Source of the DNA: Opisthocomus hoazin
Taxonomy: Eukaryota > Chordata > Aves > Opisthocomiformes > Opisthocomidae
DNA length: 64,000 bases
NCBI RefSeq assembly: GCF_030867145.1
Contig: NC_134454.1
Location: 69,794,308 to 69,858,307, forward strand
Direction: 5' to 3'
The translations under genes and the position numbers were made by a program. Of this stretch, positions 41,764 through 56,700 are shown in pieces (positions within the stretch are counted from its first letter, which is position 1; each line of letters begins with the position of its first letter). The notes under the pieces were generated by a model. The model did not search any database. It was not told where the DNA came from and was given only the letters and a program-made list of their open reading frames with translations.

Positions 41764-44700
41764 CTGAAATGAGAAAACAAGATGTATTCAGAGAAAGAAA
41801 AAGCTAAACAAAACCATCTGTTGTATTTCAACATTCTCTACCTGTTCATCTCTGGCCTACATTAGATCCATAGCACTATCTTTTCACACACACACACAAT
41901 GGAAAACTCTGCTGAGAGACTCCACTGCTGGGCCAGCCACTGTAGCCAAGCACCTCCAACCATGCTAAGCTCCCGCAGTCAGTGAGAGCTTACCCTCTTC
42001 TCACCCAGTTCCCCAGACATCTTGCCCCAGTGATCCCTCCTCCCACATAGTCTCTCCCATAATGCAGTCCCTTTTTCCATAGTGCTGCAAACATCTGTCC
42101 TAAGAAGGGCAGGGTCTGCAATAAGGGGCCCAGAAGAGGACAAGCAGCAGGGAGGAATGGGTATCCCAATCCATCTACCCAATGCAATTGAAAAGTCAGG
42201 GACACTGGAGAGAAAGGAAACAACTGATTCTACAAGGAAGGAATTAATGCCTTTCCACACATCATGCAGAAGCTGGGCAGTAAGTCAAGCATTTAAGAGT
42301 TTAATATTCCAGATGCTTTAATTAATATGTATGTGGCTAGACTTATGGAAATACCAAAGGTTCACGTTTAACACTGCATAAGGTTCTACCTTCCAGCTCC
42401 TCCTCACTGAACCCACCACATAAACACTCCTAACTTTAAAAAAAAAAAAAAAGAAAATCAAGTCTAGATTGCCTTTTCAGACTTTTTTTCACTAGTGAAC
42501 TAAATGTCTATCAATTTCTAACAGAGAAAAATCAGATTTTGGAGAACCAAGGAAACTGTATAAAAACCTTGAAAGAAAATAGCTTTTCCTCAGGGTAAGG
42601 TGAGGATCGGGATAGCCCGTGCCATTCTACCACCAGCAAAGCTGGAACTACCCAGAAGCACTCCCCACCTTTCCATTGATCTTTTGAGAACAGGCCTTAT
42701 CTACAACAAACACTGGTGACCTATCTTTTTAAAGCAACTATTCTTCCAAAAGCACAATACTGAAATGGTACTGAAACATCCCTAACCATCAAAATTACTG
42801 CAGATCCTTCTCAAAGGTAGGCATTTAGGGTAGCCAGCTACAAGTTCATAACAGAACATCAGCTTAGTGTTACCTGTTCACTAATGACTCGGAACTCCCT
42901 CATCTCATCCTCTGTTAGTGGAGCACATGTTTCATCATTTTCACTGTCTTCCTGCCAGCCCATCTCCTTTAACAACCTTTAAATTAAAAAGGACAACATT
43001 AAGGAATTTGCTACACACACACAGACATTTCAAGCTCTGCCTACTTATATGCATAAAGATCTGTAATAAATGGATTTATCAGTCTATTTTTTTTTTAAAT
43101 AAACTGTTACATAAAAGTAGCTTAAAAGGCTTGCAAAAGATAGGCAAAGCATGGAAGTTGAGAAGTTCTCAAGTCCTCCACAGATGACCCTGTTTTACAC
43201 TACACGTGGTAAAAACTGTACCTTCATTTTAAGGCAAGAAATGCGTGTCAAGTGGAAATGTAAGAATGTATTTCCTTTGCATAACTGCTCTGGTGGAGCA
43301 GCAGCATACCGCCTTGCGAACAGTATGAAGAGACAAAGACTTACACTGAGGGAATCTGCAAGTTTTCCCAGATAACAGACCAGCTATGAGGAATGCTGGT
43401 GGTGTTCCTCCATGGGAATCAATTCAGCATGCCAATGGCCTCATATAGTTTCCTTTTTCTAGCACATGCTAATAGCAGAGCCAGCACACGCTTCTTTGCA
43501 ATTAAGTGTCAGCCAACAGCAGATGCTGGTATTTCAGCACAGACACACTACAACTAGGAGTGAGTTTTGCGTTGAGGAGAAAAGAAGAAAAAAGAGACAG
43601 ATTCCTCTCGTGACTAAGCTTCAGATATCCAAAGATACAATAACCAATGTGTTTTAGCTGGTGCCAAAAGTGGGACAGCAGTATTTGAGCAGGAAGAAAG
43701 TGGTTTTACATGTGCAGATGCTGTGAAAACAGGGGTTATCTTGAGGGTGAAGACACCATGACATTTAACAATGAAGACAGTAAGTTCTTCTGCTGCAAAT
43801 TTTTTGTCAAAAGGATTAGCACCTCCTTCCGGCAAACCATGCACATCTTGGACCTTAAACGTTAAAGGAGCTTACAGCTATCTCACAAAAAACAAAGATG
43901 TTTCTAAAGTATATGCCAGAACTAACACACAGAGCTGAAGAACTGTGAATATATTAAAACAGGGAAGTAAGACGAACTCACCGCTGATGTCACGTGCTAG
44001 GTACTCCATCTAGGAAGATGTCAGCAAAAAATGCCCTTCAACATAACCCTCCCCACAAAGAACGCTAGGTGCCAACACAACAGACATGCATTGGGCAAGC
44101 TTGCACGTGACCAATGACACCAACGACTGTTTTTAAAACCATAATAAAAGCCCAGAATTGTAGAAGGTGAAGGGGAGAAAGCACTACTCCATTTAAAAAG
44201 AAAAGTTAACAGGACAATAACAGAAATGGAAATTACATCCTCTGTAGTATTTGGACCAAATCTGACAATGTGACAGCCAGAAACAATTAAGTCCTCAGGA
44301 AGCAGCAGAAATAATATGCAAGTCATCCAAAACTCTCATTTAAGATAATACATGCATTTGTATAGTCATACAGAAATAGACTCGCAACGCCAAATGCAGT
44401 CCAATGATATTTGTAATTCTGGCAACAGTAATTTGAGTTAGAAAGTTTTACTGCAAGCAACCTGTTAACAGTATTATGCACAATAAAGTGATTACTTACA
44501 GAGCTCCTGTTAATGTAAATAAAATCTAAGGCAACAGCTAACTAACTTTTAAGCAACACTGTGTAAAGTTAGCAGGACCGCTGTCCCTTTAAAGCAACAC
44601 TAGATTTCTAAAATGGTTGAAAGTATGAACTACGTAAAAAAAATTAAACTTCAGAATAGCAAACTTGACCCCGACAGGATGGCTGCATGTTGGAAATACC

Positions 44701-47700
44701 CCCAGCGGAAGGGAATCCCAAAACAGACTTTGTATAAAATGTGCCAATACTGTTACTAGGTATGCACAAGTATCCTGTGAGTTAAGCTGGTCACTTCAAT
44801 TTACCATAAAAACACTGACCATAACATCTGTCTACACGCATGCGAAGGTCAGAGACAAAAGGTTGTCTCAGTATGGAAACACAGCCTCTCTGGGATGCCA
44901 CAAAGGAAAGACACTTGCCCAGAAACCACAAGAAGGCCAAAGTCATCTGATCTGGAAAATGAGAGTTAGATTTGACTCCCGTCTTCTAGTCAAAAAATCA
45001 GCAGCAAGCAGCCTCTAGTGGCCAAAGATTTCTGTCTCCTTAGCCGATGGTGGAAAAAGACTCAAACACAGCAGGGTGCATTTCACTTTTCACACTCACA
45101 AGGGATAAGAGGTCACGACAGTGTCCTCTGCAGGTACTACAAAAGGTGAAGTTGTTTAGTCCCATGTACACGTTTAATCTATTACTTAAAAAATAAATAA
45201 ATAAATAAAACAGAAAATCTATCTGATCTATCACTGCAATTCTGTAGTTTCCAGAAACAACAAGAATCTGACAGAGCTCATGACAAGCTCATCTCCAGAC
45301 TGAGTTGTGATGTCCCAGCAGCATCATTCTCATCTCTACCAGTTACTACTGTAGTTACTTTTAAGAGATACTAAAACTGTTTCATTCCTGTTTTGCCATT
45401 ACTTTCTCCCTTTCCAATGCATTGTCTTGTGACACCGCTGTGTCAATTAGTCAGCTACAGAAATAATTAATTACTTTAACAATGAGAAAAATCTCACTGG
45501 AGTTTTACATAAGATGCAGCATTTAAGGTATTATTCATACAAATAGCAACTACATGCATTGTTCCTCCTAGACATGCAGACCATAATCAGAGAAGTGAAG
45601 TCCCTATACAGTTTGCTTTACTTCTTTGCAAGGAAATATTCTAAATTTTTAGTAAAGCAGGTTTAAGTCAGCACACAAGCCTAGCAGAAATAAAGTACAT
45701 TCCAGCTAAATCAGTACATGTCTAGAAGCTAAACTCTGACAGTACTCCATAAAGTTTTTATGTGTTCTTAGTTTTCAGATTCTGACTTCCAAACTACTAA
45801 TAATTTATGACACACCCACTTACCATGAAGGAACACTCTTTGTATTATATAAAGTACATACCTATGCTCTGCCTCAAGCGAGCTCGAAAGAACATCTGCC
45901 TGAGGGAAAGCTGAAGATCGGGTGATCTGTTGAGATGTAACTGAAGCATTGCCATTCTCCTGCGGAATTTCATTTTCAAAGTTTCGGTTTATATCTCTCT
46001 CATGATGAGGACTGTTGCTGTTATGCAAGTTAAAGGACTCATCATCCTGTTAAAAATAATTATATATTACAAAGTTTAAAAGTAAAATCCATTCACAGGT
46101 AAATATCTGCAAGTGCTGCAATTCAGTGAGTCCGTTTAATTTAGACTAAGTTTAAATGGAGACACTCTGTACTACTTTGGGGATAACTGTTCATACTTCT
46201 GGAGTTTGCAATATCTGGATACTACAGAAATCTTAAGTTACGCCACTGATCAAGTAGTGTAGAAAGCAACTCCCATGCTCTGCCTCAAACTTTTTTCTAC
46301 AAAGTTTCAAACGTATCTTAAAATTCAAACATATTTAAGATGTCTTTCATACTTACAAAAGTAACAGGTTATCTGTTGAACTTACAAAACAATGCTCCTA
46401 ATTAAATAGCAGAGCCATGTGTGTCAGGAGAAGTCTGAAAGCATTAAGTGTTCTCAAGTCTACTTAGTGTAATGGGCAGGTGACAGCCATCTCAACTGGC
46501 AAACTCAACAGCCACAAGTTCAGAAAGACTGGGTAATGCTCCTTAAATTTAGACTGTAACTTGCCCTACATAGATGCACTCACCACAGCTTCTCAGACTG
46601 TTGTTAACAGCAACTGCAACTTACTAGCCATGAAATAAGAACTAGAAAGAAAGTTTACAAATAAAGGAGACTGTTCAGGTTCACTCAAATATTAAAAGCT
46701 CTTTAATCCCATAAACCAGAGTTGTTTCTTTTTATTCTATTCATTCAGTAACCTGTAATTCTTATTTAGTAATGAGCAAGTAGCCTCAGAAGACTTAACA
46801 ACTGTAAAAACAAAAAGGAGAGTACGATCATTATCTAGTTAACACCATTTTAACAATAAAGTCTCTAAAGTGGGCATATAACAGCATTATCCACAGCAGG
46901 AGGCAATCACTCAGTCAGTCAGTTCTGCATTTGTAAGAAACCATACTTCAGAGTCCAGGGTCCAAAACATCATCATTTCCCTCCCACTCACAGTGTTGTC
47001 TGCTTCCAGAAATATCAGAATGCTCAGCAATAATTTCTTAAGAACAAGTATCCCAGTAAACATTCGACTGTTAAATCACACACCTGAAGAATGCATCCCA
47101 GATTATCAAAATTCATAAAAATATTAGACAATTCTAATATATATAGGGCAAAATCGCTTCTTCCAAGCATATTTCAGCTGCTGCTGATGATTTGCATTGT
47201 TATTTTAGAGGTAAAGTGTTTACAGCAAAATAAAAAGTAGTTTATGGTCCATCTGAAAACTACTACTGCTGGATCTACAATAGGTATGAAGAAAACTACC
47301 TTCTCTTGCCCAGAATTATTCTCAGCTTCATGTTCCTCTTCCACTCTATCTCGTTTCAATGCTTTCAAAAATTCACTCTTCTTATCAGTCCGCATTCTTG
47401 TCAATTTTGTTAATCGAGGCTGACCAACTTTGTCAACAGGGGATGAAGAATTTGACCGATTACACTAATGTAGGAATTCAGAAAAAGAAAGCATATTAGA
47501 AGTTAAATCATTTAGAAAACTTTGAATGAAGACCAAAGGACTCCCTGGCACCTGTAGTTTCAGGTTTCGCATATATCCACAGTCAAAAGCAGAAGGAAGA
47601 TATTTGTATTTCAGTATATATAGTTCTTACATGTAAACCCAGAGATGCAGGTTTATGGAGCGCTGCTAACAAACAGCGGACCTTCTGCAGTGTATCACAC

Positions 47701-50700
47701 CATCAGCAGTTTTGAAGTCTAAACCTATCAGGTTGTACTTCCTAACCATTTTTACTCCCAATCAAACCTACAAAGCAAATTTTGCAGTACTTAAAGGCCA
47801 GTGATGTGCTTTCCATAATCCTCACACACTAACTTCCAAAAAAAATTTTTAAAACAATTCCGCGTAAAATTTACAGACCCCTTATCTAACCAAATTAAAC
47901 ATTTTACAGATTTGATAAAAACTACAGGCATTGCTTTACCTCTTTCACTGAATTTTGTGATACAGTAAATGCCTTGGCAGTTGATTTGAAAGGACTGAAA
48001 TTGCCAACACCATATGCAGATTCATGAGGAAATGCATTCCCAAGTTTATTTTCTTTTGCTTGGCTTTTCCACTGTGTAGACTAAACAGAAAAGTAAAAGA
48101 GAAATTTAGAGTCATTAACTACAACAGGATTATTTTCAGGAATCTTTAGAAAAATGATTAAGCAAAACCCATCATAAATACAACCATCATCTAGTGCAAA
48201 CACCTGTTTTCTTACGGCAAACACACTGTTTACGAGCAATTCATCTGCTCACAAATATTGTTTACATTTTTTACATCAAGACTCAAATTTCAAAACAATT
48301 AAGACCCTCATACTTGAGATATAAGAATCAAAATATGAGTCTTCAACAGCTGAAAGTATTGTTTCTAATGCAGGATGTTAGAGTTAAGAACTACTCCATC
48401 ACATGCTCTCAGGAGCACACAAAAACTCCTGAAACAAAAATCAAGAGATGAACATGGAAAGTTGCATTTGGAAACGGACCAGAATGACACTAATATGTTG
48501 CAACACCATCTCTGTCAAGGACTGGGACAAATTCTGAAGGTATTTTTATGCCACTGTATCTCTCCACTAGTTGTCTGTTCTTCTGTTAAAAGCCTATATA
48601 CAAAAGGCACTGCTGTTCTATAAGTTAAAAGCATCCTTTTCACTCTCACTTGGACAGCTCCTGCACTTCTCCAAGAAGGTAAATGAGAAACAAAGAGAGA
48701 TCCAATTACCATGTACTTCAAAAAGAAAAATGAGAAAAAGTTGTTCCCATTCACTTTTGGCATGCGCTGCAGTTAGCAAGAGTTGAAAGCATAATACTCT
48801 AGCAACAGTACTATCGGGGTGAAATAAGCACTTTTAGAACTACATCAAGATTTTTTCTCAGCATGTTGGTCATGCCACCAGTATCCAAGACTCACTTTTG
48901 CAGGCGGAGTGACAGGTTTAGGGACTAATCCTTTGTAAACATTTGCACCAGTTCCATTCCTTACTGGCTGCGAATGAAGACTTCCTACTACAGGGAATCC
49001 AGATATCTGCAGTTCTTTTGTACTGCCCTTTTTAATGACCAGCATTCTCGGAGATCTAGATTTAGGATTCAAAGGGTAGTCTGGAAAGAAAAAAAAAAGT
49101 GTGTGTGTGTATATATATACACATATGTGTGCATGTATATACAATCTTAAGCTTCTAGTTCATAAGGTACTGGATAGCCACATACGTCCAGAGCAAACAG
49201 GCATAAATCAGGAACTTAGTCCAGTATTAGCTCCACAAATAACACACTGTACAAACCTGGATAAACACAAATTCTGTTCCATTTTCTACAGCCACCATTT
49301 GTAAAATGTTTCACTTGGCAATGAAGGAATTCTACTTCCAGAAAGTAAAGATATTCTTCAAATAAGCCAGCTATACAGTTCTTGTTTGCAAATCTAAAAT
49401 CCAAATACCGTTAGTTGTTGACTGTTACCTAATCTTCAAAAGAGATCATGGTTTTCTTACTCCCCTTTACGCTTATTAAAAGAATAATTACTTATATATT
49501 GATTAACTGTTCATTTTAGATCTGAATGCTCCACAGTGAGGCTCTATAAACATGAGGCAAGATGTGCACCACTCTAGATCACGGCAATGACCAGTTTCTC
49601 TATCTCCATGCCTCAGACAGGCATAACAGAACACCTGAAGCTTGCAACATTTCCGTGTTCAAGAGAGCACTAATTAAGAGACATACACTCAGCGGTCACA
49701 CTAAGTACCTGACATTTAACAGTTTTAAAGAACTCCTATTAAAAACAATCCTAAAATTTTCAAGAAGAGAAAAAAATACTTTCATTATTTTTTGCACATG
49801 CGTTCCAATGCCCCATTAACAGCATTTTCCAAGATTCTCTCCTCTCCATGCCAGCACTTCTACTTCAGGGGCAGAGTCACCACATCCTACATTTAGAAAA
49901 CCCATCTCAAAAGTGTAAGTGACTTTAGCTTTGTGTAGCAGGTAGATGTTACTAAACATTCATTACTATTGTACGCTTTGCTCTCATTAAACTTTACTAA
50001 AAGACTTTTCATAATACTTGCATGCTCCCATCACACATACACAGGGTAAAATGGAAGTTAACAGAAGCATACATTTTTAACAGGCATTTGGAGGGGATGG
50101 TAACATTCCTCCTGTCCTGAATATTGTTTCCTTTAAAAAGGAATAATAATAGCCTTAATTTCAGTTTTACAGTTACAAAACAAGGTTGGCAATGGCAGAG
50201 CTGTAATAAAGTAAGATAATAAGCTGTAAGCTGTAAAAAGCCACTGCACTGTAGCTTACAGCTTGGACTACACGATCTTTAAAGGTCCCTTGCAAACTAA
50301 ACCATTCTACGACTTCAGGTAGCTAACAAAACTGTTCCTTCCTTTGCGTGTGAAAAGTGATATTCAAAAAGCCTGGAAAGCTTGCCCTCCTTCAGACCAA
50401 ACTGAGCCATATCAGGCAGCAGCCAAAGCCAGAGTGCTGCAAAGGTTGTAAAACACTCAAATTGCTATGTAATTTTTCCCAGCTTAGGAAAGAATTTAGT
50501 TATTGTCTGTCTTTTACTGAAAGATAACTGCATTTCTTGACTTCCACATGAAAGCTGCCAAACACACAAAACCGAAAAGCAGTCCAACCATTTAGGCTCC
50601 TGCAAAGGTTCTTAGCAATTAGGTACTTATACTGAGGGGTTGGCCTACACCTAGTGTTACCTCAGAGTGCAAAACATACTGGGGAAGTATGAGAAAAGAA

Positions 50701-53700
50701 TCAGCAAATTAAAGTACCATTTGAAATGAGCAACAAGTTTCAGATCTCAGTATTAGCAACTGTTTAAGTAGTAGCTTTTATATTTAAAGTTATTTCTTCA
50801 TCAAGAGAAAGGTTCTTATTTTGAGTAAGTTTATCACTTTAAAGCCTGTGCAGTCTAAAGCAGCCACCTTGTTAAGGGTGAGCAATCGACTACATAAAGC
50901 CCACAGAATTGTAAAGCAGTAGCCAAATTCTATCAGGTAGAGGTGAGAAAACTATCCCAGACTACAGCTCAGTTCGAGGCCCATGCTTGGGATTGGATTT
51001 GTTACCAGTAATTCATAAACACAACAAACAGCTTAAGACATTTGCTTCCAGGAAGAGACCTTACACTTCTGCAAGCTAACCTGCTCTTCCCAGATTTCTC
51101 TCCAAACTCTTCCAACAGCTCTAATCAGTCAGAAACATTCTTTTACAAATTCTTTAGCTAGCAATCACATCACCTCAGTTGCACTTCCTCTCGAAAACAA
51201 AGGCAAAGATGAAATCTTTATTAAAAAAAATGTATACTTGTTCTGGGAAAGAATCCTAATTGTGGCTACATCTACAGACCAACAGATTGATACTCAAGTG
51301 GAACTAATACCTGTCTAACAAAATATTTACATTGTAGTAATATTGAAGTTTCCTCAATTTTAATCTATACCTTTGTAATTTAAATCTATACCATTACAAT
51401 TCTAAACAAAATTTTATGTTTCAAATAAAACAACATCAGATCTCCAATATGTTTTTACACTTTAAAACACCAAAAATACTCACCCCACACACCTGCAGCT
51501 AAAGATTTATTCTGGTTTGGTTCCCTCTCATATTCAGGGTTCAAAGATGGCTGAAAGAAAGTTTTATCATTATTAAAAAAGCAAGTCTTGAATTTTGGAA
51601 CCAACAAAATAATGAATCACAACAGTATTGGCTGTATGACCTCTGTTGTCAAGGATTTTTAAATGGAGACAGACTAGACACTCCCTGCCTGTGACCCAAA
51701 TAGGTTAGTGCTCACTTGTTCCTCTTCTCCAACAACATATAGCAGGCAGCAGCCAATACTATTACATGAACTGTCCACAGAAAGCAAAAAACAGTGACGT
51801 CTGGTTCGTCAAAGAGGAAGCTCCCCCATCCTCTTATATCTTACAGTTCTAGGTTGAAGCATGGGATCTCAAAGGGCCACTGGCAGAAAGATCACTTTTT
51901 TAGTACTTCAGACTTCCTGTAACGTAACTGTAGAATTCAGTACACACACTTACCACAGTAAACTGGAACCCAATTGTAGTTTCACTTAAACACTTACGTA
52001 ACAATAATAAACGTATAATGATAAAAACTGGATATAAAAGGAGAAACAAGCTAGTGGACGAATAACTAACACCCTCTTACCTATTGTGAAGGGTGATCCC
52101 TTATATGGCGATCTGAAACTGGTGAAATCTCATGAAGTAGCTTGTAACAGACAAAATGGCATTTACAGAAACAATGAAACCTTGCTTATTGTAATTACAA
52201 TTAACTTACAAAATCCTCAGCCTCAAACTGTTTGGGTACTTCTTTGTCTTCCTTTTTCCCAGTTTCATTATCAGATGTATTGTTTTCATGCAGTCCTTGG
52301 CCTCTTCCACTGTGGAAAGTGCTGGTACGAGCGCGGGAACTTCCACCATGGTATCCCCCACGATGGTTTATACTTTCTGTACCATTTCTGCCTTGTGAAC
52401 GCCAACCATTCTTTTCTTTTCTCCCAAAGTGCCCTTAGATTTTTAAATTTTAAAGAAATGTAATTACAAACAATTTGAAAAGAATATTCCACTTTTGCAA
52501 AATTGTTAGAGAAGTCGGCAGCTGTATACTCTAGGATGTGATAGCATAGTAAATGTAAGTCTCCATTCACACAAGCAGCAAGGAAGAATCTTAGAAAACA
52601 GTGCTAGGGAAAGAGGACAGTAGTCCAACATTAAGCCAAGTCAATCTCCTTTTCTGGCTGCTCATGTGTATGTTGTTGGCTAGAATATTAACTCGACACT
52701 CTTATTCATCTTAAGATCGAAATACACCTGGAATCACACTACACCCTTAAACCTCTCCCAGAATACCTGTCCCTCCATTACCTCTATCTCACTATAGAGT
52801 AAGAATTTAGCATAGAAGAGCTATTATCATCAGACTTTTTTTCTAGCTAGAGTGCTACAAAGCAATGATATAAATATATTCAAAATCTTCCAGGAAAGCT
52901 AAATTATACCTCCATTAGGCCGCCCAATGTTAGGATCAAACCCATCTGAAGAGTTGTGTCTTCTGCGATTTGCTTCATAACGATTCTCTGCCCATGAAAA
53001 ATTTTCAGAATGTTTCTCAAAGTTCAGTGATGACTGCAAAGGAACACAAGTGGTAGACCCGAGATATCTGATTAACAGCAAAACTGAATTATCAGAACTG
53101 TAACACGCACATTACTCGTGGTATAGATAATTAATTTTTTAAAGTATTTTCAATGACAGACAACGTAGCAATCCTCAAGTATGCACACTTTCAGAGCTAT
53201 GTCACCATATTCCATGATAGTAAAGTGGAAGCTGATATTCTGCTCCAGGACACCGAAACAGCGCTTAGGATCATGCTTGTGACACAAGGCAAAAAACCCA
53301 AGTGTCTATTTCATTTTGGCAACAGAAGAGAGCACAAGTGACATGTGTTGCAGCAGAGGAAAAAATTTAAAAAAAGGTAAGAAAGGACAGGAGATCACAC
53401 TTCGGAAGGCAGAAAAGTGTGGGATCTTAATTTGGGTGGTCAGAGACTCCACATGTGCATTCCACAAAAAGCAAGCAGTCACTCCAGCCAGAGGCAGCTG
53501 CCCCCAAAAAAGGCCAAATTTATTAGTCTTGTCATTGTAACTTAAGAAGGCAAATGCAACTAGTTATGAAATACAAATAAAACTTAGCATCAGAAGTTTC
53601 ACAAATGTATTCACAAATACATTTCAAGTTACCAGATTATAAGTAGGCACTGTAGAAATTTTAAAGAAAGAAATCTTTCACCTATAAGTAGAAAAAAAAA

Positions 53701-56700
53701 ATGGTACTCAAGTTCTATTGACAATCCCTCAGCAGAGCTCAAGGTGCTGTTAAAAATTCACTGCTCAAAAGTCAAACTTAGGTAAGCAACAGGTATGTTT
53801 AAAATACAAACCACTTATTTTCAAGCCATACAGAAGCCAAATGAAAAGGAATTGCTCTCTCGGTCTGAGACCTGGGAAGAGAATTACTTCCTTGACAAAC
53901 TTGGAGAGAGAGAAAAAACAGAAAATCACAAGAAACCATCAAAGTATCTAAGTAGTTCAAAAATTATCATAATGAATCTCAATATTTTAAAAATAAATCC
54001 TTACAAACAAATTTTGAATATGCTGCCAAAACTTTCAGCAATCTCCAGACCTGTTTATGATAGATGAAATTTTAGAAGATAGCTTCATTTGTTCATCTAC
54101 ATATGACAACCTTCTAATACTGCCTTTGAAGTTAAACCGTCATTTTTTTGTATGAACTTTGAAGAACAATCAAATTTTCACAAAGTATAACTGACAGTAT
54201 TTTATATATAATGTTTAGGTTGTACCTGATATAATGAATCTGAAGTCTTTAAATTGTATGCAAAGATCATGCAGTTTGCATTTCCTCCACGTGATGGAGG
54301 TATCAGTCTATCAAGCCTCTTGTGGCAGAGACGACAGTAAACTTTGTAATCAAAGGAAATCTGTTAGCAATTTCTGCAAGTTAAGAAATTATCCAACCAG
54401 GTTCAGCCAGCCAAGAAAGAGAGCAACACAGATTTGTGACGTGAAAGAAGAAGTTTTATTGCTTAACATGAAGTAAAAGTAAGCTTGCGAAAACTGTTTA
54501 GCAGTCTGTCTTCAACCTCCCCACATTTTACAGCAATCCTTTCCAAAAAGTTTCGACGTTATCCCAAGATGGCTTCACTATTCACAATGCTTTCCCATTT
54601 CCATCTTCCCAACTGCAATACCACATTGATGCAAATATAGTAGTTCCAGACCTGAATGTAAGCTACTGAACAATGGATACCAAGCTATTTAGGTGGCCTT
54701 TGCTATGTAAATGACAGGGAGATGATATAAAAGCTTATCCGTAAGGGTAAATCATCAGCAATAAGTGAGATGTAGTCAAAGTGTAATCTGTATCAATCAC
54801 ATTAAGAACGCTCACTCACAATCCCAGCTCCCTGGCATCAGTTTTTCCTAATGCTTGCCTGTATCTATGTAAGGAAAAGCCTCGGGAACAAGGCAGGGGA
54901 ACCAAGCTCCTAGACACGCAATTCCTAAAAGTGACTCTTCAGGGAAATAAAAACTGACTGGGCAGAATTCAGTTTCTCCTCCTCAAGTCTAAATGTTGAT
55001 GATACCATAGCATCAGCCCAGCTCCATTCCGCATGAAACTGACACTTTGCCTTCCTCACCATCTCCATCCCTCTAATCTGCTTCCTCTCTTCAGCTGCTT
55101 TGTTGATATATGGGAAGCAGAAATAAAAATCTAATCTAGGAAATGGAGGGGACAGGGGGGGCACAACATTTGAGACCTGTCTTGTAGAGGAATGCCAGGA
55201 CAAACCTTATTCTATAAGCTAAGAATTACTACACATCAGGTGGGACAAAAAGACTTTGCAAATGTTTAATATCCAAATGTGCTGTATATCACAGAACACT
55301 GATCATTGAGGGATGGGGCAAAGGAGCTGCATTTCAAACAATTAAGTACAAAGATTTGGAGAAAGCATTTAACTACAGAGTTTTCAGAAGAGATGAAAGA
55401 AAGTCTGTCTAAACTTCAGACAAAGCATGGAAGAGAACAGGAGCCACAACATATGCTTGCAATGAAATTTTCCAAAATTCAGGAATGAGGTGACAAATAC
55501 AACCCATACGTCATATATTCAAGGGCTACTGGTGTAGCTCTGGACCGTACTTTTATCCTGCTACATTGCCACTTTAAGCATGCAGGTAAAGCTCTTCCAG
55601 CAGATTCTTGAAATATGTGGTGAAGATTGTTTTGTAATTGTGACACCATATTAAACTCAGCTCTGATTACCTTTCCAGTTGAAAATTTATTAAATTGGAA
55701 AAAGCAGAGCAAAAGAGTTCGCACCTCATATACTGTGTTCAGTTTGGGGGCCCTCATGATGGACATAGAGGTGCTGGAGCCTGTCCAGAGAAGGGCAACA
55801 AGACTGGTGAAGGCTCTAGAGCACAAGTCTTCTGAGGAGCGGCTGATGGAACTGAGATTGTTTACTCTTGAGAAAAGGAGGCTGAGGGGAGACCTTATTG
55901 CTCTCTACAACTACCTGAAAGGAGGCTGTAGGGAGGCGGGTGTTCGTCTCTTCTCCCAGGTAACTTGTGATAGGATGAGAGGCAATGGCCTCAAGTTGTG
56001 TCAGGGGAGGTTTTGATTGGATATTCGGAAAAATTTCTTTACTAAAGAGTACTCAGGCATTGGAACAGGCTGCCCAGGGAAGTGGTGGAGTCACCATCCC
56101 TGGAGGTGTTTAGCAGGCATGGTGGGGATGGGTTGATGGTTGGACTTGATGGGTCTTTTCCAACCTTAACGACTCTATGATTCTATTAATATATCAGAGA
56201 TCAAGCAGAATGAAAGCAAACAGATCACAGGAACCATCCTGGAACAGATAGGCCTGATGTTCCCAGAACAGCAACGGAGAGTTGCTGATAGACTATACTG
56301 AACAAAGAAGTTCGGTCATAGGTCAGCGCAGAAGAAAGATAAATAGAGCAATATGAATAAGGACACTCAACAACCTGACTAAAAAAACACGTGTATATGT
56401 GTGTGTAGGCATATACAAGCAAAAAAAGAGCAACACAACTAACAGTGACAGCTAACTGTGCATTTAACCACAACACAAGCCTATTTCCACAAGTTTATAA
56501 AGGCTAAACATTTTCCACAGACATGGAAGGCAGCAATAAACTTGAATAAATGCATTAAAGCAAGGCAATGCCACTCTCATAGCTGCAGACACAGATCTTG
56601 CATTATAATGAATAAAACAGGCCTACAAATATGGACATAGATGACAGGAGTTTGAATATCCAGTGCTGTCTCCGCTTCTGCATTCGCAGAATTCAAAGGT

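Larger units (their letters stand above)
41764..42873 (-). other. GPBP1 intron between coding exons 9 and 10
   Basis: An 1110-nt intron with a short CA repeat (41885-41898) and an A15 run (42438-42452). Nothing else is seen. Confidence 0.85.
49081..51483 (-). other. GPBP1 intron between coding exons 4 and 5
   Basis: A 2403-nt intron. It holds a dinucleotide microsatellite next to the exon 5 acceptor, a perfect 12-bp inverted repeat (50221-50264) and a decayed CR1 3' tail (50262-50318). No snoRNA box pattern was recognised. Confidence 0.9.

Noticed and set aside
45768-46028. Frame starting inside GPBP1 coding exon 8 and running into intron
   Set aside because: The intronic part after the gtatgt donor at 45861 is not coding; the exon edge is fixed by phase to the next exon.
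49111-49140. AT/GT tract as a possible origin or recombination hotspot
   Set aside because: It is a simple microsatellite; nothing beyond repeat composition supports another role.
51490-51496. Alternative upstream donor in GPBP1 coding exon 4 (CAG followed by GTGTGT)
   Set aside because: Using it would change the phase into the next exon and lose the conserved GVW residues.
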